Under the pieces are notes generated by a model. That model worked only from the letters and a program-made list of their open reading frames with translations. It was not told where the DNA came from and did no database searches. A program made the translations under genes and the position numbers. From Pseudomonadota bacterium (GTDB lineage Bacteria > Pseudomonadota > Gammaproteobacteria > Enterobacterales > Enterobacteriaceae), in the NCBI GenBank assembly GCA_018261615.1, contig JAGTSE010000012.1:1-64000 (forward strand): a stretch of DNA of 64,000 nucleotides, written 5' to 3'. Positions within the stretch are counted from its first letter, which is position 1; every line of letters starts with the position of its first letter. Below, piece after piece: positions 20,073 to 31,818 of the stretch.

Positions 20073-21119
20073 ATGACTCAACCATTGTCGGGAACACCTT
20101 CAGCGGGTACGGAAAATGAGCTGGATATTCGAGGACTGTTTCGTACTTTGTGGGCAGGAAAACTGTGGATTGGGGGGATGGCGCTGCTGTTTGCATTGAT
20201 TGCGCTGGCCTGGACTTTCTTTGCACGGCAGGAATGGAGCGCGACGGCCATTACGGATAGTCCCACTGTTAACATGCTTGGTGGATTTTACTCCCAGCAG
20301 CAGTTTTTACGTAATCTGGATGTGAAGGCGAATCTGGCACCCGTCGAACAACTTTCGGTAATGGATGCATCCTATAAAGAGTTTGTTGTGCAACTGGCTT
20401 CATGGGATACGCGGCGTGATTTTTGGTTGCAGACGGACTATTACAAGCAGCGTCTGGTTGGTAACAGTAAATCTGATGCTGCGATGCTGGATGAGTTAAT
20501 CAACAATATTCAGTACACGCCGGGCGATGCGGTTCGCAATCTGAATGATAACGTCAAGCTGATTGCTGAGACCGCGCCGGATGCGAATAATTTGTTGCGC
20601 CAGTACGTGGCTTTCGCCAGCCAGCGCGCCGCCAGCCATTTAAACGATGAGCTGAAAGGGGCATGGGCTGCGCGTACAATTCAGATGAAAGCCCAGGTTA
20701 AGCGCCAGGAAGAGGTGGCAAAAGCGATCTATAGCCGTCGCCTGCACAATGTTGAGCAGGCGCTGAAAGTTGCTGAGCAGCATAATATTTCACGCAATGA
20801 AACCGAGGTTCCACCCGACGAGTTACCCGATTCGGAACTGTTTATGTTAGGCCGCCCGATGTTGCAGGCGCGTCTTGAGAACTTACAAGCTGTCGGGCCT
20901 CAGTTCGATCTGGACTATGATCAAAACCGGGCGATGCTGAATACCCTTAATGTTGGGCCTACGCTGGACCCGCGTTTCCAGACTTATCGTTATTTGCGTA
21001 CACCGGAGGAGCCGGTGAAACGTGACAGCCCGCGCCGTGTTTTCCTGATGATCATCTGGGGTATCGTTGGGGTGTTAGTCGGCGCCGGGGTGGCATTAAC
21101 ACGTCGTCGCACACATTAA
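20073..21119 (+). CDS. wzzE: ECA chain-length regulator WzzE
   Basis: Polysaccharide co-polymerase that sets ECA chain length, acting with the polymerase WzyE. At 348 residues it equals E. coli WzzE. A transmembrane helix near residues 33-53 (LWIGGMALLFALIALAWTFF) and a second near 322-342 (VFLMIIWGIVGVLVGAGVAL) flank a large periplasmic coiled-coil-rich domain, the standard Wzz topology. It starts 13 bases after wecA. Confidence 0.94.
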   Translation: MTQPLSGTPSAGTENELDIRGLFRTLWAGKLWIGGMALLFALIALAWTFFARQEWSATAITDSPTVNMLGGFYSQQQFLRNLDVKANLAPVEQLSVMDASYKEFVVQLASWDTRRDFWLQTDYYKQRLVGNSKSDAAMLDELINNIQYTPGDAVRNLNDNVKLIAETAPDANNLLRQYVAFASQRAASHLNDELKGAWAARTIQMKAQVKRQEEVAKAIYSRRLHNVEQALKVAEQHNISRNETEVPPDELPDSELFMLGRPMLQARLENLQAVGPQFDLDYDQNRAMLNTLNVGPTLDPRFQTYRYLRTPEEPVKRDSPRRVFLMIIWGIVGVLVGAGVALTRRRTH

Positions 21120-21175
21120 GCGACGCCTGAGATGAAGGCACGGGGCCTTCATCCTCTAAAACAAAGAGAATCGTT

Positions 21176-22306
21176 GTGAAAGTACTCACCGTATTCGGCA
21201 CACGACCAGAAGCTATCAAGATGGCTCCGCTGGTGCATGCGTTGGCAAAAGATCCTGACTTTGAGGCGAAAGTTTGTGTCACTGCGCAGCATAGGGAAAT
21301 GTTGGATCAGGTGTTGAGCCTTTTCTCGATTGTTCCGGATTATGACTTGAATATCATGCGCCCCGGACAGGGGCTGACGGAGATCACCTGCGGTATTCTT
21401 GAAGGGCTGAAACCAATCCTTGAATCGTTCCGCCCGGATGTTGTGCTGGTGCATGGCGATACGACAACCACTATTGCAGCGAGCCTTGCTGCTTTTTACC
21501 AACGTATTCCTGTTGGTCATGTGGAAGCCGGACTGCGCACTGGCGATCTCTCTTCGCCCTGGCCCGAAGAAGCCAACCGTACCCTGACGGGCCATCTGGC
21601 AATGTATCATTTTGCGCCGACAGAAAATTCTCGCCGTAATTTGCTGCGCGAGAACGTTGCCGACAACCATATTTTTGTGACGGGTAATACAGTGATTGAT
21701 GCCCTGTTCTGGGTGCGCGACAGCGTAATGAATACTTCCGGCCGCTATGAAGAACTGGCGGTGCGCTATCCGTTCCTTGATAACAACAAGAAACTGATCC
21801 TTGTCACCGGGCATCGTCGCGAAAGTTTTGGTCATGGATTTGAACAGATTTGCCATGCGCTGGCGGATATCGCCGCGCAACATGATGATGTGCAGATTGT
21901 CTACCCGGTGCACCTTAACCCCAACGTCAGTGAGCCAGTAAACCGAATTTTGGGTCATGTTGAAAACGTGATCCTGATTGAACCACAGGATTACCTGCCG
22001 TTTTTGTGGTTGATGAATCGTGCCTGGCTAATCCTTACCGATTCAGGCGGTATTCAGGAAGAAGCGCCCTCATTAGGTAAACCAGTGCTGGTGATGCGGG
22101 ATACGACTGAGCGTCCGGAAGCCATCGAAGCGGGAACGGTAAAACTGGTCGGTACGAATCGCCAGCGCATTGTGGAAGAGGTCACGCGTCTGCTCCGCGA
22201 TAACGATGCCTGGCAAGCGATGAGCCATGCGCACAACCCCTACGGCGATGGGCAGGCCTGTGGACGCATTTTGCACGCACTTAAAAATAATCGGATAACA
22301 CTATGA
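21176..22306 (+). CDS. wecB: UDP-GlcNAc 2-epimerase
   Basis: Non-hydrolysing epimerase making UDP-ManNAc, precursor of the ManNAcA residue of ECA. It has 376 residues, as in E. coli, with a GTG start at 21176 read as [19 protein letters not shown]. Signature stretches [18 protein letters not shown] and [24 protein letters not shown] are intact. It overlaps wecC by four bases (ATGA). Confidence 0.96.
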   Translation: MKVLTVFGTRPEAIKMAPLVHALAKDPDFEAKVCVTAQHREMLDQVLSLFSIVPDYDLNIMRPGQGLTEITCGILEGLKPILESFRPDVVLVHGDTTTTIAASLAAFYQRIPVGHVEAGLRTGDLSSPWPEEANRTLTGHLAMYHFAPTENSRRNLLRENVADNHIFVTGNTVIDALFWVRDSVMNTSGRYEELAVRYPFLDNNKKLILVTGHRRESFGHGFEQICHALADIAAQHDDVQIVYPVHLNPNVSEPVNRILGHVENVILIEPQDYLPFLWLMNRAWLILTDSGGIQEEAPSLGKPVLVMRDTTERPEAIEAGTVKLVGTNRQRIVEEVTRLLRDNDAWQAMSHAHNPYGDGQACGRILHALKNNRITL

Positions 22307-23565
22307 GCTTTACAACCATTTCCGTGATTGGCCTTGGCTATATTGGCCTGCCTACCGCTGCCGCTTTTGCCTCCCGGCACAAACAGGTCGTGGGAATCGA
22401 CATCAACTCGCACGCTGTCGACACCATTAACCGTGGTGAAATCCATATTGTTGAGCCAGAGTTGAGTAGCGTGGTCAAAGCGGCTGTGGATGGCGGTTAT
22501 CTGCGGGCCAGCACGACGCCGGTGGCGGCCGATGCTTATCTGATTGCCGTGCCGACGCCGTTTAAAGGCGAGCATGAACCCGATATGACTTATGTCGAAG
22601 CGGCAGCCAAATCCATTGCGCCGGTGCTGACGAGAGGCGCGCTGGTGATCCTCGAATCCACTTCGCCCGTCGGCGCAACAGAGCAGATGGCTGACTGGCT
22701 CGCCGCAGCGCGACCGGATCTCACTTTCCCGCAACAGGCGGGCGAGGCGGCCGATGTGAACATCGCATACTGCCCGGAGCGTGTGCTGCCGGGGCAGGTG
22801 ATGGTAGAGCTGATCAAGAACGACCGCGTAATCGGTGGTATGACGTCGGTCTGCTCGGCGCGTGCCAGCGAGCTGTACAAGATTTTCCTTGAGGGCGAGT
22901 GTGTGGTGACCAACTCCCGCACCGCTGAAATGTGCAAACTCACCGAAAACAGTTTCCGTGATGTGAACATCGCCTTCGCGAACGAACTGTCTTTGATCTG
23001 CGCCGAACAGGGGATCAATGTCTGGGAGCTGATTCGTCTGGCGAATCGTCATCCACGAGTAAACATTTTGCAACCGGGGCCGGGCGTTGGCGGGCACTGC
23101 ATTGCAGTCGATCCATGGTTTATTGTGGCGCAGAATCCGCAGCAGGCGCGGCTTATCCGTACGGCGCGCGAGGTGAACGATTATAAACCTCACTGGGTGC
23201 TGAACCAGGTTAAAGCCACCGTTGCCGATTGCCTGACCGACAGCGGTAAACGCGCCAGCGAGATTAAAATCGCCTGCTTCGGGCTGGCGTTTAAACCGAA
23301 TATTGACGATCTGCGCGAAAGCCCGGCGATGGAAATTGCTGGTGATATTGCGCAGTGGCACAGCGGGCAAACGCTGGTTGTCGAGCCGAATATCCATCAA
23401 CTTCCGGCCGTGCTGGGTAGCCATGTGTCGCTGGTAAATACCGCAGATGCGCTGGCGCAGGCCGATGTGCTGGTGCTGCTGGTCGATCACAACGAATTTA
23501 AAGCGGTAGAGAGTAGCCGCATCACGCAACGCTACATGGTGGATACCAAAGGCGTCTGGCGCTAA
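22303..23565 (+). CDS. wecC: UDP-ManNAc dehydrogenase
   Basis: NAD-dependent four-electron oxidation of UDP-ManNAc to UDP-ManNAcA, the second ECA sugar. The 420-residue UDP-sugar dehydrogenase has the N-terminal Rossmann motif GLGYIGLP near residue 10 and the catalytic cysteine in [15 protein letters not shown] near 261-275. Translationally coupled to wecB. In E. coli rffG and rffH follow; here the next gene, wecD, starts only 17 bases downstream. Confidence 0.96.
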   Translation: MSFTTISVIGLGYIGLPTAAAFASRHKQVVGIDINSHAVDTINRGEIHIVEPELSSVVKAAVDGGYLRASTTPVAADAYLIAVPTPFKGEHEPDMTYVEAAAKSIAPVLTRGALVILESTSPVGATEQMADWLAAARPDLTFPQQAGEAADVNIAYCPERVLPGQVMVELIKNDRVIGGMTSVCSARASELYKIFLEGECVVTNSRTAEMCKLTENSFRDVNIAFANELSLICAEQGINVWELIRLANRHPRVNILQPGPGVGGHCIAVDPWFIVAQNPQQARLIRTAREVNDYKPHWVLNQVKATVADCLTDSGKRASEIKIACFGLAFKPNIDDLRESPAMEIAGDIAQWHSGQTLVVEPNIHQLPAVLGSHVSLVNTADALAQADVLVLLVDHNEFKAVESSRITQRYMVDTKGVWR

Positions 23566-23582
23566 GGCGTAAAGGAGGCGAA

Positions 23583-24260
23583 ATGGCAGTTCACGGAACG
23601 TTAGAAGAGCTGGCCTGGGAAAGCGCCTTTTTTGGCATGCGTAGTGCGATTGTGCGCCTGCAACCTGCGGCTCCCGCGCTGAGCGTGACGGATTTTAGCG
23701 CCTGGGAACGTGTGCAGGTAAAGCTGGCGGCGTCGCAAACCACACAACTGGACGCCTTGCAAACGCTCGGTTTTCAGTTGGTGGAGGGCGAGATCGACTT
23801 TTCGCTGACGGTATCGCCACAGAGCGTTGATCCCGCTGCCGACGTGGCTACCGCCGACGATATTCCTGAATTACGCCGTCTGGCTGCAGGGATCTTCGTG
23901 CAGAGTCGTTTTCGTGCGCCCTGGTATGCGCCTGATGCAAGCGGGCGATTTTATGCGCAGTGGATAGAAAACGCAGTAAAAGGTGTATTTGACCATCAAT
24001 GTCTTCTGTTTCGCGGTGAAAATGGCGAAATTTCGGGTTTTGTTTCTCTGCGTCAGCTTAACGAGCAGGAGGCGCGTATAGGCCTGCTGGCCGGACGCGG
24101 CGTCGGAGAAAAATTAATGCAGGCTGCATGTCACTGGGCGCGACAGCAGCAACTGACTCTTGTGCGTGTCGCGACCCAACTTGGGAATACCGCGGCACTT
24201 AAACGATATATTCAGAGCGGCGCGAATGTTGAAAGCACCGCCTTGTGGTTATACAGGTGA
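23583..24260 (+). CDS. wecD: dTDP-fucosamine acetyltransferase
   Basis: GNAT-family acetyltransferase (225 residues) that acetylates dTDP-Fuc4N to dTDP-Fuc4NAc for ECA; also called RffC. The conserved C-terminal half contains [34 protein letters not shown] (acetyl-CoA loop) and [24 protein letters not shown]; the N-terminal half is diverged from E. coli. A strong AGGAGG site lies at 23572-23577. Its substrate needs RmlA/RmlB activities that are not encoded in this cluster. Confidence 0.93.
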   Translation: MAVHGTLEELAWESAFFGMRSAIVRLQPAAPALSVTDFSAWERVQVKLAASQTTQLDALQTLGFQLVEGEIDFSLTVSPQSVDPAADVATADDIPELRRLAAGIFVQSRFRAPWYAPDASGRFYAQWIENAVKGVFDHQCLLFRGENGEISGFVSLRQLNEQEARIGLLAGRGVGEKLMQAACHWARQQQLTLVRVATQLGNTAALKRYIQSGANVESTALWLYR

Positions 24261-24264
24261 CTCT

Positions 24265-25395
24265 ATGATCCCCTTCAATGCACCGCCGGTAGTAGGCACA
24301 GAAATCGACTATATGCAGTCGGCGATGGGTAGCGGTAAATTGTGCGGCGACGGCGGTTTTACCCGTCGCTGTCAGCAGTGGATGGAACAGCATTTTCATA
24401 GCGCGAAAGTGCTGCTGACGCCGTCCTGTACTGCGTCGCTGGAAATGGCTGCGTTGCTGCTGGATATTCAGCCTGGTGATGAAGTGATCATGCCGAGCTA
24501 CACCTTCGTTTCCACCGCCAATGCTTTTGTACTGCGCGGTGCAAAAATCGTCTTTGTCGATATCCGTCCGGATACGATGAATATTGATGAAACCTGCATT
24601 GAAGCGGCCATTACCGATAAAACCCGGGCGATTGTACCGGTGCATTACGCGGGCGTAGCCTGCGAGATGGACACCATCATGGATATCGCCAAACGGCATA
24701 ATCTGTTTGTGGTGGAAGATGCTGCTCAGGGCGTGATGTCCACCTACAAGGGACGTGCGCTTGGCACTATCGGTCATATTGGCTGCTTTAGCTTCCATGA
24801 AACCAAAAACTACACCGCTGGTGGTGAAGGTGGCGCGACGCTGATTAACGATCGCTCGCTGGTGGAGCGGGCGGAAATTATCCGCGAGAAAGGCACCAAC
24901 CGCAGCCAGTTTTTCCGTGGGCAGGTGGATAAGTACACCTGGCGGGATATCGGCTCCAGCTACCTGATGGCGGATTTGCAGGCGGCTTATCTCTGGGCGC
25001 AGCTGGAAGCGGCAGATCGCATTAATCAGCAACGCCTGGCGCTGTGGCAAACCTACTATGACGCGCTGTTACCGCTGGCGCGCGTCGGGCGCATTACGTT
25101 GCCGACTATTCCGACAGATTGTGGCCACAATGCGCACATGTTCTACATCAAGCTGCGTGATGAAGCCGATCGCAGTGCGCTGATCGCTTTTCTGAAAGAG
25201 GCTGAGATCCTGGCGGTATTCCATTACATTCCGCTGCATGCGTCGCCTGCCGGGGAGAAATTTGGCGAATTCCACGGCGAAGATCGCTACACCACGGTGG
25301 AAAGTGAGCGTTTGCTTCGTCTGCCGCTGTTTTACAATCTGGCGCCGGTTAACCAGCGCACGGTTATCAGCACGCTTCTGAGCTATTTCCGCTGA
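24265..25395 (+). CDS. wecE: dTDP-4-amino-4,6-dideoxygalactose transaminase
   Basis: PLP-dependent sugar aminotransferase (DegT/DnrJ/EryC1 family) that makes dTDP-Fuc4N from dTDP-4-keto-6-deoxyglucose; also RffA. Start at 24265 (MIPFNAPPVVG) gives 376 residues, the E. coli length, four bases after wecD. The PLP lysine lies in FSFHETKNYTAGGEGG near 181, and VEDAAQGVMSTY near 155 is present. Confidence 0.96.
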   Translation: MIPFNAPPVVGTEIDYMQSAMGSGKLCGDGGFTRRCQQWMEQHFHSAKVLLTPSCTASLEMAALLLDIQPGDEVIMPSYTFVSTANAFVLRGAKIVFVDIRPDTMNIDETCIEAAITDKTRAIVPVHYAGVACEMDTIMDIAKRHNLFVVEDAAQGVMSTYKGRALGTIGHIGCFSFHETKNYTAGGEGGATLINDRSLVERAEIIREKGTNRSQFFRGQVDKYTWRDIGSSYLMADLQAAYLWAQLEAADRINQQRLALWQTYYDALLPLARVGRITLPTIPTDCGHNAHMFYIKLRDEADRSALIAFLKEAEILAVFHYIPLHASPAGEKFGEFHGEDRYTTVESERLLRLPLFYNLAPVNQRTVISTLLSYFR

Positions 25396-25396
25396 C

Positions 25397-26647
25397 ATGT
25401 CGCTGGCAAAAGCATCGGTATGGACTGCGACAAGCACGCTGGTCAAAATTGGCGCGGGCTTGTTGGTGGTCAAACTTTTGGCGGTATCTTTTGGGCCGTC
25501 AGGTGTTGGGCAGGCTGGTAACTTCCGCCAGTTGATTACTGTGCTGGGCGTAATGGCTGGCGCCGGGATCTTCAATGGCGTTACTAAATTCGTCGCCCAG
25601 TATCACGACGATTCGGCGCGGCTGCGTGCGGTTGTTGGCACGTCGTCAACTATGGTGTTGGGTTTCTCAACGCTGCTGGCGCTCGTTTTTTTGCTTGCCG
25701 CTGCGCCTGTCAGCCAGGGGTTATTTGGTCATCCTGATTTTCAGGGGCTGGTGCGGCTGGTGGCGCTGGTACAGTTTGGTATTGCATGGGCGAACTTGCT
25801 GCTGGCGGTCATGAAAGGCTTCCGCGATGCCGCCAGCAATGCGCTGTCGCTGATTATCGGTAGCGTGGTTGGTGTGCTGGCCTGGTATCTCTGTTTCCGG
25901 CTTGGTGGTTACCAGGGGGCGCTACTGGGAATGGCGCTGGTTCCGGCGCTGGTGATAATTCCGGCCGTGCTGCTACTGATTCGACGCGGTTCGGTGCCGC
26001 TGGCGTACTTCGCGCCGCGCTGGGACAACGGTTTAGCCGGTCAGCTCAGCAAATTTACGCTGATGGCGCTGATTACATCGGTAACGTTGCCGCTGGCCTA
26101 TGTGATGATGCGAAATCTGCTGGCGGCGCATTATAGCTGGGAAGAGGTGGGGATCTGGCTAGGAGTGAGCAGCATTTCCGATGCTTATCTTCAGTTTATT
26201 ACCGCTTCGTTTAGTGTCTATCTGCTACCTACTTTATCGAGGCTGGCGACAAAACAGGCTATTTCGCGCGAAATTGTGAAATCGCTGCGCTTTGTGTTGC
26301 CAGCGGTGGCGGCGGTGAGCTTGACGGTTTGGCTGCTGCGCGATGTGGCGATCTGGTTGCTGTTTTCCGACAAGTTCACCGCTATGCGCGATCTCTTTGC
26401 CTGGCAACTGGTTGGGGATGTACTGAAAGTGGGTGCTTACGTTTTTGGTTATCTGGTGATTGCCAAAGCGTCGCTACGCTTCTACATTCTGGCAGAAATC
26501 AGCCAGTTCACTCTGCTCACGCTGTTCTCGCGCTGGCTTATTCCCGCGCACGGTGCTGCCGGTGCGGCACAGGCTTATATGGTAACTTACATTATTTATT
26601 TCGCCCTCTGTTGTGGCGCGTTTTTGATTTGGCGAAAGAAAGCATGA
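25397..26647 (+). CDS. wzxE: ECA lipid III flippase WzxE
   Basis: Polytopic inner-membrane protein (416 residues, about 12 hydrophobic segments) of the MOP/PST exporter family that flips the undecaprenyl-PP-linked ECA trisaccharide to the periplasm. The N-terminal segment [27 protein letters not shown] is typical. It starts one base after the wecE stop and overlaps wecF by four bases. Confidence 0.95.
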   Translation: MSLAKASVWTATSTLVKIGAGLLVVKLLAVSFGPSGVGQAGNFRQLITVLGVMAGAGIFNGVTKFVAQYHDDSARLRAVVGTSSTMVLGFSTLLALVFLLAAAPVSQGLFGHPDFQGLVRLVALVQFGIAWANLLLAVMKGFRDAASNALSLIIGSVVGVLAWYLCFRLGGYQGALLGMALVPALVIIPAVLLLIRRGSVPLAYFAPRWDNGLAGQLSKFTLMALITSVTLPLAYVMMRNLLAAHYSWEEVGIWLGVSSISDAYLQFITASFSVYLLPTLSRLATKQAISREIVKSLRFVLPAVAAVSLTVWLLRDVAIWLLFSDKFTAMRDLFAWQLVGDVLKVGAYVFGYLVIAKASLRFYILAEISQFTLLTLFSRWLIPAHGAAGAAQAYMVTYIIYFALCCGAFLIWRKKA

Positions 26648-27723
26648 CTGCACTGATTCATGTTCTGGGATCGGATATCCCACACCATAACCAGACCGTA
26701 TTGCGCTTCTTTAACGATCATCTTGCTGCGTCGGGTGCACATGCCCGCGAGTTTATGATTGTTGGCAGCGACACGGAAACAGGTGCAGAATACCCGGCGC
26801 TGACGCTGCACGTTTATGCGGACAAAAAGGCGCTAGCGAAAGCCGTCGTTGCGTGTGCAAAAGCGGATCGGCAACAGCGTTTTTTCTTCCACGGCCAGTT
26901 CAATTTCAGCCTATGGCTGGCGCTATTGCGTGGTGCTATCAAACGCGAGCAATTTTACTGGCATGTCTGGGGCGCCGATCTGTATGAAGTCTCGCACAGC
27001 CTCAAATTCCGTCTTTTTTATCCGCTGCGCAGGCTGGCGCAGAGCCGCGTAGGCTGCGTTTTTGCGACCCGAGGTGATCTGTCGTGGTACGGGAAACGTC
27101 ATCCCACGGTGCGCGGGGAGTTGCTCTATTTCCCGACGCGTATGGATCCTGCGCTGAATACCATAGCGCATGAGTTGCAGCGGGAAGGTAAGCTGACGAT
27201 TCTGGTGGGTAACTCCGGTGATCCGAGTAATGAACATATTGCTGCGCTGGAGGCTATTCACCGCCAGTTCGGCGATACGGTGAATATCATTGTGCCGATG
27301 GGCTACCCGGCCAATAATGACAGCTATATTGATGCGGTCAGCCGGGCCGGTCTGACATTATTTCGCGCCGAAAACCTGCGTATTCTGCGTGAGAAAATGG
27401 CCTTTGATGACTATCTGTCGCTGCTCGGGCAGTGTGATCTGGGGTATTTTATTTTTGCCCGCCAGCAGGGGATCGGTACGCTCTGTTTGCTGATTCAGGC
27501 CGGGGTGCCGTGCGTGCTTAACCGGGAAAACCCGTTCTGGCGTGATATGGTGGCCGAAGATATTCCGGTATTGTTTACTGGTGATGCATTGAATGAGATG
27601 GTGATCCGCGAAGCCCGGCGGCAACTGATCGCGGTGGATAAAAACGCCATCACCTTCTTCAGTCCAAACTATATTGCGCTCTGGCATAAGGCGCTGCGCA
27701 ATGCTGCGGGGATCGCCGGATGA
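26644..27723 (+). CDS. wecF: dTDP-Fuc4NAc:lipid II transferase
   Basis: Peripheral glycosyltransferase (family GT56, also RffT) that adds Fuc4NAc to lipid II, completing the ECA trisaccharide. Start at 26644 ([17 protein letters not shown]), overlapping the wzxE stop (ATGA), gives 359 residues as in E. coli. Conserved blocks: [30 protein letters not shown] and [22 protein letters not shown] split by variable stretches. It overlaps wzyE by four bases. Confidence 0.95.
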   Translation: MTALIHVLGSDIPHHNQTVLRFFNDHLAASGAHAREFMIVGSDTETGAEYPALTLHVYADKKALAKAVVACAKADRQQRFFFHGQFNFSLWLALLRGAIKREQFYWHVWGADLYEVSHSLKFRLFYPLRRLAQSRVGCVFATRGDLSWYGKRHPTVRGELLYFPTRMDPALNTIAHELQREGKLTILVGNSGDPSNEHIAALEAIHRQFGDTVNIIVPMGYPANNDSYIDAVSRAGLTLFRAENLRILREKMAFDDYLSLLGQCDLGYFIFARQQGIGTLCLLIQAGVPCVLNRENPFWRDMVAEDIPVLFTGDALNEMVIREARRQLIAVDKNAITFFSPNYIALWHKALRNAAGIAG

Positions 27724-29072
27724 GTCCACTTGAGTTTTGCGGTCTGTTGATCCTCTGGTTGGTGGCAACGCTGTTTATCGCCACGCTGACCTGGTTTGAG
27801 TTTCGCCGGGTACGGTTCAATTTTAACGTCTTCTTTTCACTGCTCTTTTTGTTGACGTTTTTCTTTGGCTTCCCGCTCACCAGCATCCTGGTGTTCCGCT
27901 TTAACGTCGGCGTAGCGCCGCCGGGCGTGATGATGCAGTCGCTGCTGGCTGCGGCCTGTTTCTACGCGATTTATTATGTGACGTACAAAACCCGGTTGCG
28001 GGCGAAAAGCGAGCAGGTATCGCAACGCCCGCTGTTTACCATTAATCGGGTCGAGGCGCATCTGACGTGGATCATGCTGATGGTTATTGCGCTGGTCAGC
28101 GTGGGCATCTTCTTCATGCACAACGGATTTTTGCTGTTCCGTCTGCAATCCTATAGCCAGATCTTCTCCAGCGAAGTTTCCGGTGTCGCATTGAAACGCT
28201 TCTTTTACTTCTTTATCCCGGCCATGCTGGTGGTCTATTTCCTGCGGCAGAGCGCGCAGGCATGGCTGTTTTTCCTCGCCAGCACGGTCGCATTTGGTTT
28301 GTTGACGTACATGATCGTCGGTGGCACGCGCGCCAATATTATTATCGCTTTTGCTATCTTTTTGTTTATCGGCATTATTCGTGGCTGGATCTCGCTATGG
28401 ATGCTGGCTGCGGCGGGCGTGCTGGGTATTGTCGGGATGTTCTGGCTGGCGCTGAAGCGTTACGGACTTAATGTCAGCGGTGATGAAGCTTTTTACACTT
28501 TCTTGTATCTGACGCGCGATACCTTTTCTCCCTGGGAAAATCTGTCTCTGCTGCTGCAAAACTACGACAAGATCGATTTTCAGGGGCTGGCGCCGATTGT
28601 GCGCGATTTCTACGTTTTCATCCCTTCCTGGCTGTGGCATGGCCGCCCGAGTATCGTGCTGAACTCGGCGAATTACTTTACCTGGGAAGTGTTGAATAAC
28701 CACTCCGGGCTGGCTATCTCTCCGACGCTTATTGGATCGCTGGTGGTGATGGGCGGTGTCTGGTTTATCCCCTTCGGTGCGGTGGTGGTGGGTCTTATCA
28801 TTAAGTGGTTTGACTGGGTATATAAACTTGGCAATCGGGAAACAAACCGCTATAAAGCGGCGATCCTGCATAGTTTCTGCTTTGGCGCTATCTTCAATAT
28901 GATCGTGCTGGCGCGTGAGGGACTAGATGCTTTTGCTTCCCGCGTGGTGTTCTTCCTCGTCGTTTTCGGTTTCTGCTTGCTGGTGGCGAAATTGCTGTAC
29001 TGGTTGTTCGACAGCGCTGGCCTGATACGTAATCGCAGTATGCGCGCAGTGAACCCTCTTTCCCAGTTGTAA
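27720..29072 (+). CDS. wzyE: ECA polymerase WzyE
   Basis: Polytopic membrane polymerase (450 residues, same as E. coli) that joins ECA trisaccharide repeats in the periplasm under WzzE control. Nearly the whole protein is hydrophobic helices with a larger periplasmic loop around residues 255-330 ([26 protein letters not shown]). Its ATG overlaps the wecF stop. Assignment rests on position, length and membrane pattern as well as recognisable sequence. Confidence 0.94.
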   Translation: MSPLEFCGLLILWLVATLFIATLTWFEFRRVRFNFNVFFSLLFLLTFFFGFPLTSILVFRFNVGVAPPGVMMQSLLAAACFYAIYYVTYKTRLRAKSEQVSQRPLFTINRVEAHLTWIMLMVIALVSVGIFFMHNGFLLFRLQSYSQIFSSEVSGVALKRFFYFFIPAMLVVYFLRQSAQAWLFFLASTVAFGLLTYMIVGGTRANIIIAFAIFLFIGIIRGWISLWMLAAAGVLGIVGMFWLALKRYGLNVSGDEAFYTFLYLTRDTFSPWENLSLLLQNYDKIDFQGLAPIVRDFYVFIPSWLWHGRPSIVLNSANYFTWEVLNNHSGLAISPTLIGSLVVMGGVWFIPFGAVVVGLIIKWFDWVYKLGNRETNRYKAAILHSFCFGAIFNMIVLAREGLDAFASRVVFFLVVFGFCLLVAKLLYWLFDSAGLIRNRSMRAVNPLSQL

Positions 29073-29083
29073 AAAGGAATAAC

Positions 29084-29824
29084 ATGATGGACAAGACGGC
29101 AGCGCCGCTGTATGACCTGCGCGGTCTGAAACTCATCGGCTGGCGCGATATGCAGCACGCGCTGGATTACCTCTATGCTGACGGTGAAATCAAACGCGGC
29201 ACGCTGGTGGCGATGAACGCCGAAAAACTGCTGACCGTGGAAGACGATCCCGTGGTGCGTGCGCTGATCGAGGCGGCAGAGTTTAAATATGCTGACGGTA
29301 TCAGCGTGGTTCGCTCTCTGCGTAAGAAATTTCCGCAGGCGCAGGTCTCACGCGTTGCTGGCGCCGATCTCTGGGAACATTTAATGATGCGTGCCGGGCA
29401 GTCAGCTACGCCTGTATTTCTGGTGGGAGGAAAACCGGAGGTGCTGGCGCAAACTGAGCAGAAACTGCGTGCGCAGTGGCAGGTCAATATCGTGGGTAGC
29501 CAGAATGGCTATTTTACGGCGGATCAGCGTGAGGCGCTGTTTGCGCGTATCCGGGACAGCGGTGCGAAAATTGTCACCGTTGCCATGGGATCGCCACGGC
29601 AGGAGATTTTTATGCGTGACTGCCGCGCTGTTTACGCCGATGCCTTGTTTATGGGAGTTGGCGGGACGTATGACGTCTTTACCGGACATGTAAAGCGTGC
29701 GCCGAAGATCTGGCAGCAACTGGGGCTGGAGTGGCTCTACCGCTTGCTTTCGCAGCCTACGCGGCTCAAGCGTCAGCTCCGCTTACTGCGCTATTTATGT
29801 TGGCACTATAGCGGAAAATTCTGA
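29084..29824 (+). CDS. wecG: UDP-ManNAcA transferase (lipid II synthase)
   Basis: Adds ManNAcA to undecaprenyl-PP-GlcNAc to form ECA lipid II; WecG/TagA/CpsF family, also RffM. 246 residues, matching E. coli. Family motifs [45 protein letters not shown] and [18 protein letters not shown] are present. Two adjacent ATG codons (29084, 29087) are possible; the first follows AAGGAATAAC and keeps the family length. Last gene of the ECA operon. Confidence 0.95.
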   Translation: MMDKTAAPLYDLRGLKLIGWRDMQHALDYLYADGEIKRGTLVAMNAEKLLTVEDDPVVRALIEAAEFKYADGISVVRSLRKKFPQAQVSRVAGADLWEHLMMRAGQSATPVFLVGGKPEVLAQTEQKLRAQWQVNIVGSQNGYFTADQREALFARIRDSGAKIVTVAMGSPRQEIFMRDCRAVYADALFMGVGGTYDVFTGHVKRAPKIWQQLGLEWLYRLLSQPTRLKRQLRLLRYLCWHYSGKF

Positions 29825-29832
29825 CCTTATCA

Positions 29833-29851
29833 GGCAGCGTTTCACGCTGCC
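29833..29851 (+). terminator. hairpin after the ECA operon
   Basis: GGCAGCG-TTTCA-CGCTGCC, a perfect 7-bp stem followed by GCTTTCCTT, nine bases after the wecG stop. The T-tract is poor, so termination would be partial. The rest of the 256-base gap to yifK shows no gene. Confidence 0.5.
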
Positions 29852-30080
29852 GCTTTCCTTCTGGCTGCTGTTTTATTGTGCATCGGGTCGATTTTTCTTA
29901 TACATCGTTTGCCATTTCCCGCAATTTAAGAAACCATTTGCTCACTCATTTGCAGTGCCACGGCGTTTTTGCGCCAGCCATTTCCAGGCCGGTGCAGCAT
30001 GGCCTGTTATGAGTTGAGGAAAAACGCATAACAATAATCCGCGGAGCGGGTAAGAAAGAAGCAAACACAACAGAGGATTT

Positions 30081-31466
30081 ATGGCTGAAAATAAACCGGA
30101 GCTTCAGCGCGGTCTGGAGTCTCGTCACATCGAATTGATCGCCCTGGGCGGCACCATCGGCGTAGGGTTGTTTATGGGGGCAGCCAGTACGCTGAAGTGG
30201 GCGGGCCCATCAGTATTGCTGGCGTATATCATCGCCGGTCTTTTCGTCTTTTTTATCATGCGTTCAATGGGCGAGATGCTGTTTCTTGAGCCGGTAGCCG
30301 GCTCCTTTGCCGTCTACGCGCATCGTTATATGAGCCCCTTCTTTGGCTATCTGACGGCCTGGTCCTACTGGTTTATGTGGATGGCGGTGGGGATCTCGGA
30401 AATTACCGCCATTGGCGTCTATATCCAGTTCTGGTTCCCCGAGCTTGCTCAATGGATCCCTGCGCTGATTGCGGTAGCGCTGGTAGCGCTGGCCAACCTT
30501 GCGGCCGTACGTCTTTATGGTGAAATTGAATTCTGGTTTGCCATGATTAAAGTCACCACCATCATCGTGATGATTATTGTTGGCCTTGGCGTGATCTTCT
30601 TCGGTTTTGGCAACGGCGGTCATTCGATTGGCTTTGGCAATCTGACCGAACATGGTGGCTTCTTTGCCGGTGGCTGGAAAGGCTTCTTAACCGCGCTCTG
30701 TATTGTGGTCGCTTCTTACCAGGGCGTTGAGCTTATCGGTATTACTGCCGGTGAAGCCAAAAACCCGCAGGTAACACTGCGTAGCGCGGTCGGTAAAGTG
30801 CTGTGGCGTATCCTGATTTTCTATGTGGGCGCCATCTTCGTTATCGTCACCATCTTCCCGTGGAACGAAATCGGCACCAACGGCAGCCCGTTTGTGCTGA
30901 CGTTTGCCAAAATCGGTATTACCGCAGCGGCAGGTATCATCAACTTTGTGGTGCTGACGGCTGCGCTCTCAGGTTGTAACAGCGGCATGTACAGTTGCGG
31001 TCGTATGCTTTATGCGCTGGCGAAGAACCGCCAGTTGCCGTCTGCGGTGGCGAAAGTGTCGAAAAGCGGCGTTCCGGCTGCGGGTGTGACCATCTCTATT
31101 ATTATTCTGCTGATCGGTTCGTGCCTGAACTACATTATTCCTAACCCGCAGCGCGTGTTTGTTTATGTCTATAGTGCCAGCGTATTGCCGGGTATGGTGC
31201 CGTGGTTTGTGATTCTGATTAGTCAGTTGCGTTTTCGTAAAGCGCACAAAGCGGCGATGGTCACGCATCCGTTCCGCTCAATGCTGTTCCCATGGGCGAA
31301 CTGGCTGACCATGGCGTTCCTGGTGTGCGTGTTGATTGGTATGGGATTCAATGACGATACCCGTATGTCGCTGTTTGTCGGCATTATCTTCCTTGCCGCA
31401 GTAACCATGGCGTATAAGGTATTTGGCCTCAGTGGACATGCGGTTACGCGTCAGGTGGGTGAATAA
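30081..31466 (+). CDS. yifK: amino acid permease YifK (ThrP)
   Basis: Amino acid/polyamine/organocation superfamily transporter, 461 residues with 12 predicted membrane segments. The N-terminal signature [22 protein letters not shown] and the EGCKNP-like GEAKNPQV loop near residue 228 identify the family. E. coli YifK has been reported as a threonine (serine) proton symporter; that specificity is inferred here. GAGGA at 30072 supports the ATG. The tRNA operon follows. Confidence 0.93.
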   Translation: MAENKPELQRGLESRHIELIALGGTIGVGLFMGAASTLKWAGPSVLLAYIIAGLFVFFIMRSMGEMLFLEPVAGSFAVYAHRYMSPFFGYLTAWSYWFMWMAVGISEITAIGVYIQFWFPELAQWIPALIAVALVALANLAAVRLYGEIEFWFAMIKVTTIIVMIIVGLGVIFFGFGNGGHSIGFGNLTEHGGFFAGGWKGFLTALCIVVASYQGVELIGITAGEAKNPQVTLRSAVGKVLWRILIFYVGAIFVIVTIFPWNEIGTNGSPFVLTFAKIGITAAAGIINFVVLTAALSGCNSGMYSCGRMLYALAKNRQLPSAVAKVSKSGVPAAGVTISIIILLIGSCLNYIIPNPQRVFVYVYSASVLPGMVPWFVILISQLRFRKAHKAAMVTHPFRSMLFPWANWLTMAFLVCVLIGMGFNDDTRMSLFVGIIFLAAVTMAYKVFGLSGHAVTRQVGE

Positions 31467-31518
31467 GAGGCAAAATGTGCAAAGCATAACCAAACGCGCA
31501 TTTTCTTAAAAAAAGCAC

Positions 31519-31547
31519 TAGACAGCCGCGCCCGAAGTCCGTACTAT
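31519..31547 (+). promoter_or_regulatory. tRNA operon promoter
   Basis: TAGACA and TACTAT separated by exactly 17 bases, followed by a C-rich discriminator (CCACCCCCGC), lie about 20 bases upstream of the first tRNA. A GC-rich discriminator is typical of stringently controlled stable-RNA promoters. Confidence 0.7.
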
Positions 31548-31568
31548 CCACCCCCGCAACGGCGCTAC

Positions 31569-31645
<77 letters not shown>

Positions 31646-31713
31646 TTTAAACCCGGCGCTTGAGCTGCGGTGGTTCGTGATTCGTCACGATACCGCGTGA
31701 AAAGATTTACAGT

Positions 31714-31790
31714 GGTGGCTATAGCTCAGTTGGTAGAGCCCTGGATTGTGATTCCAGTTGTCGTGGGTTCGAGTCCCATTAGCCACCCCA
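31714..31790 (+). tRNA. hisR: tRNA-His (GTG)
   Basis: 77 bases including the extra 5' G characteristic of tRNA-His and encoded CCA. Anticodon GTG at 31748-31750. The T-loop reads TTCGAGT, one base different (position 59) from the E. coli gene as I recall it. Confidence 0.97.
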
Positions 31791-31818
31791 TTATTTAGTA
31801 GTAAAAGTTTCGTGGAAT

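Noticed and set aside
22240..23529. 429-codon minus-strand frame over wecC
   Set aside because: Antisense shadow of wecC; no start signals or known domain.
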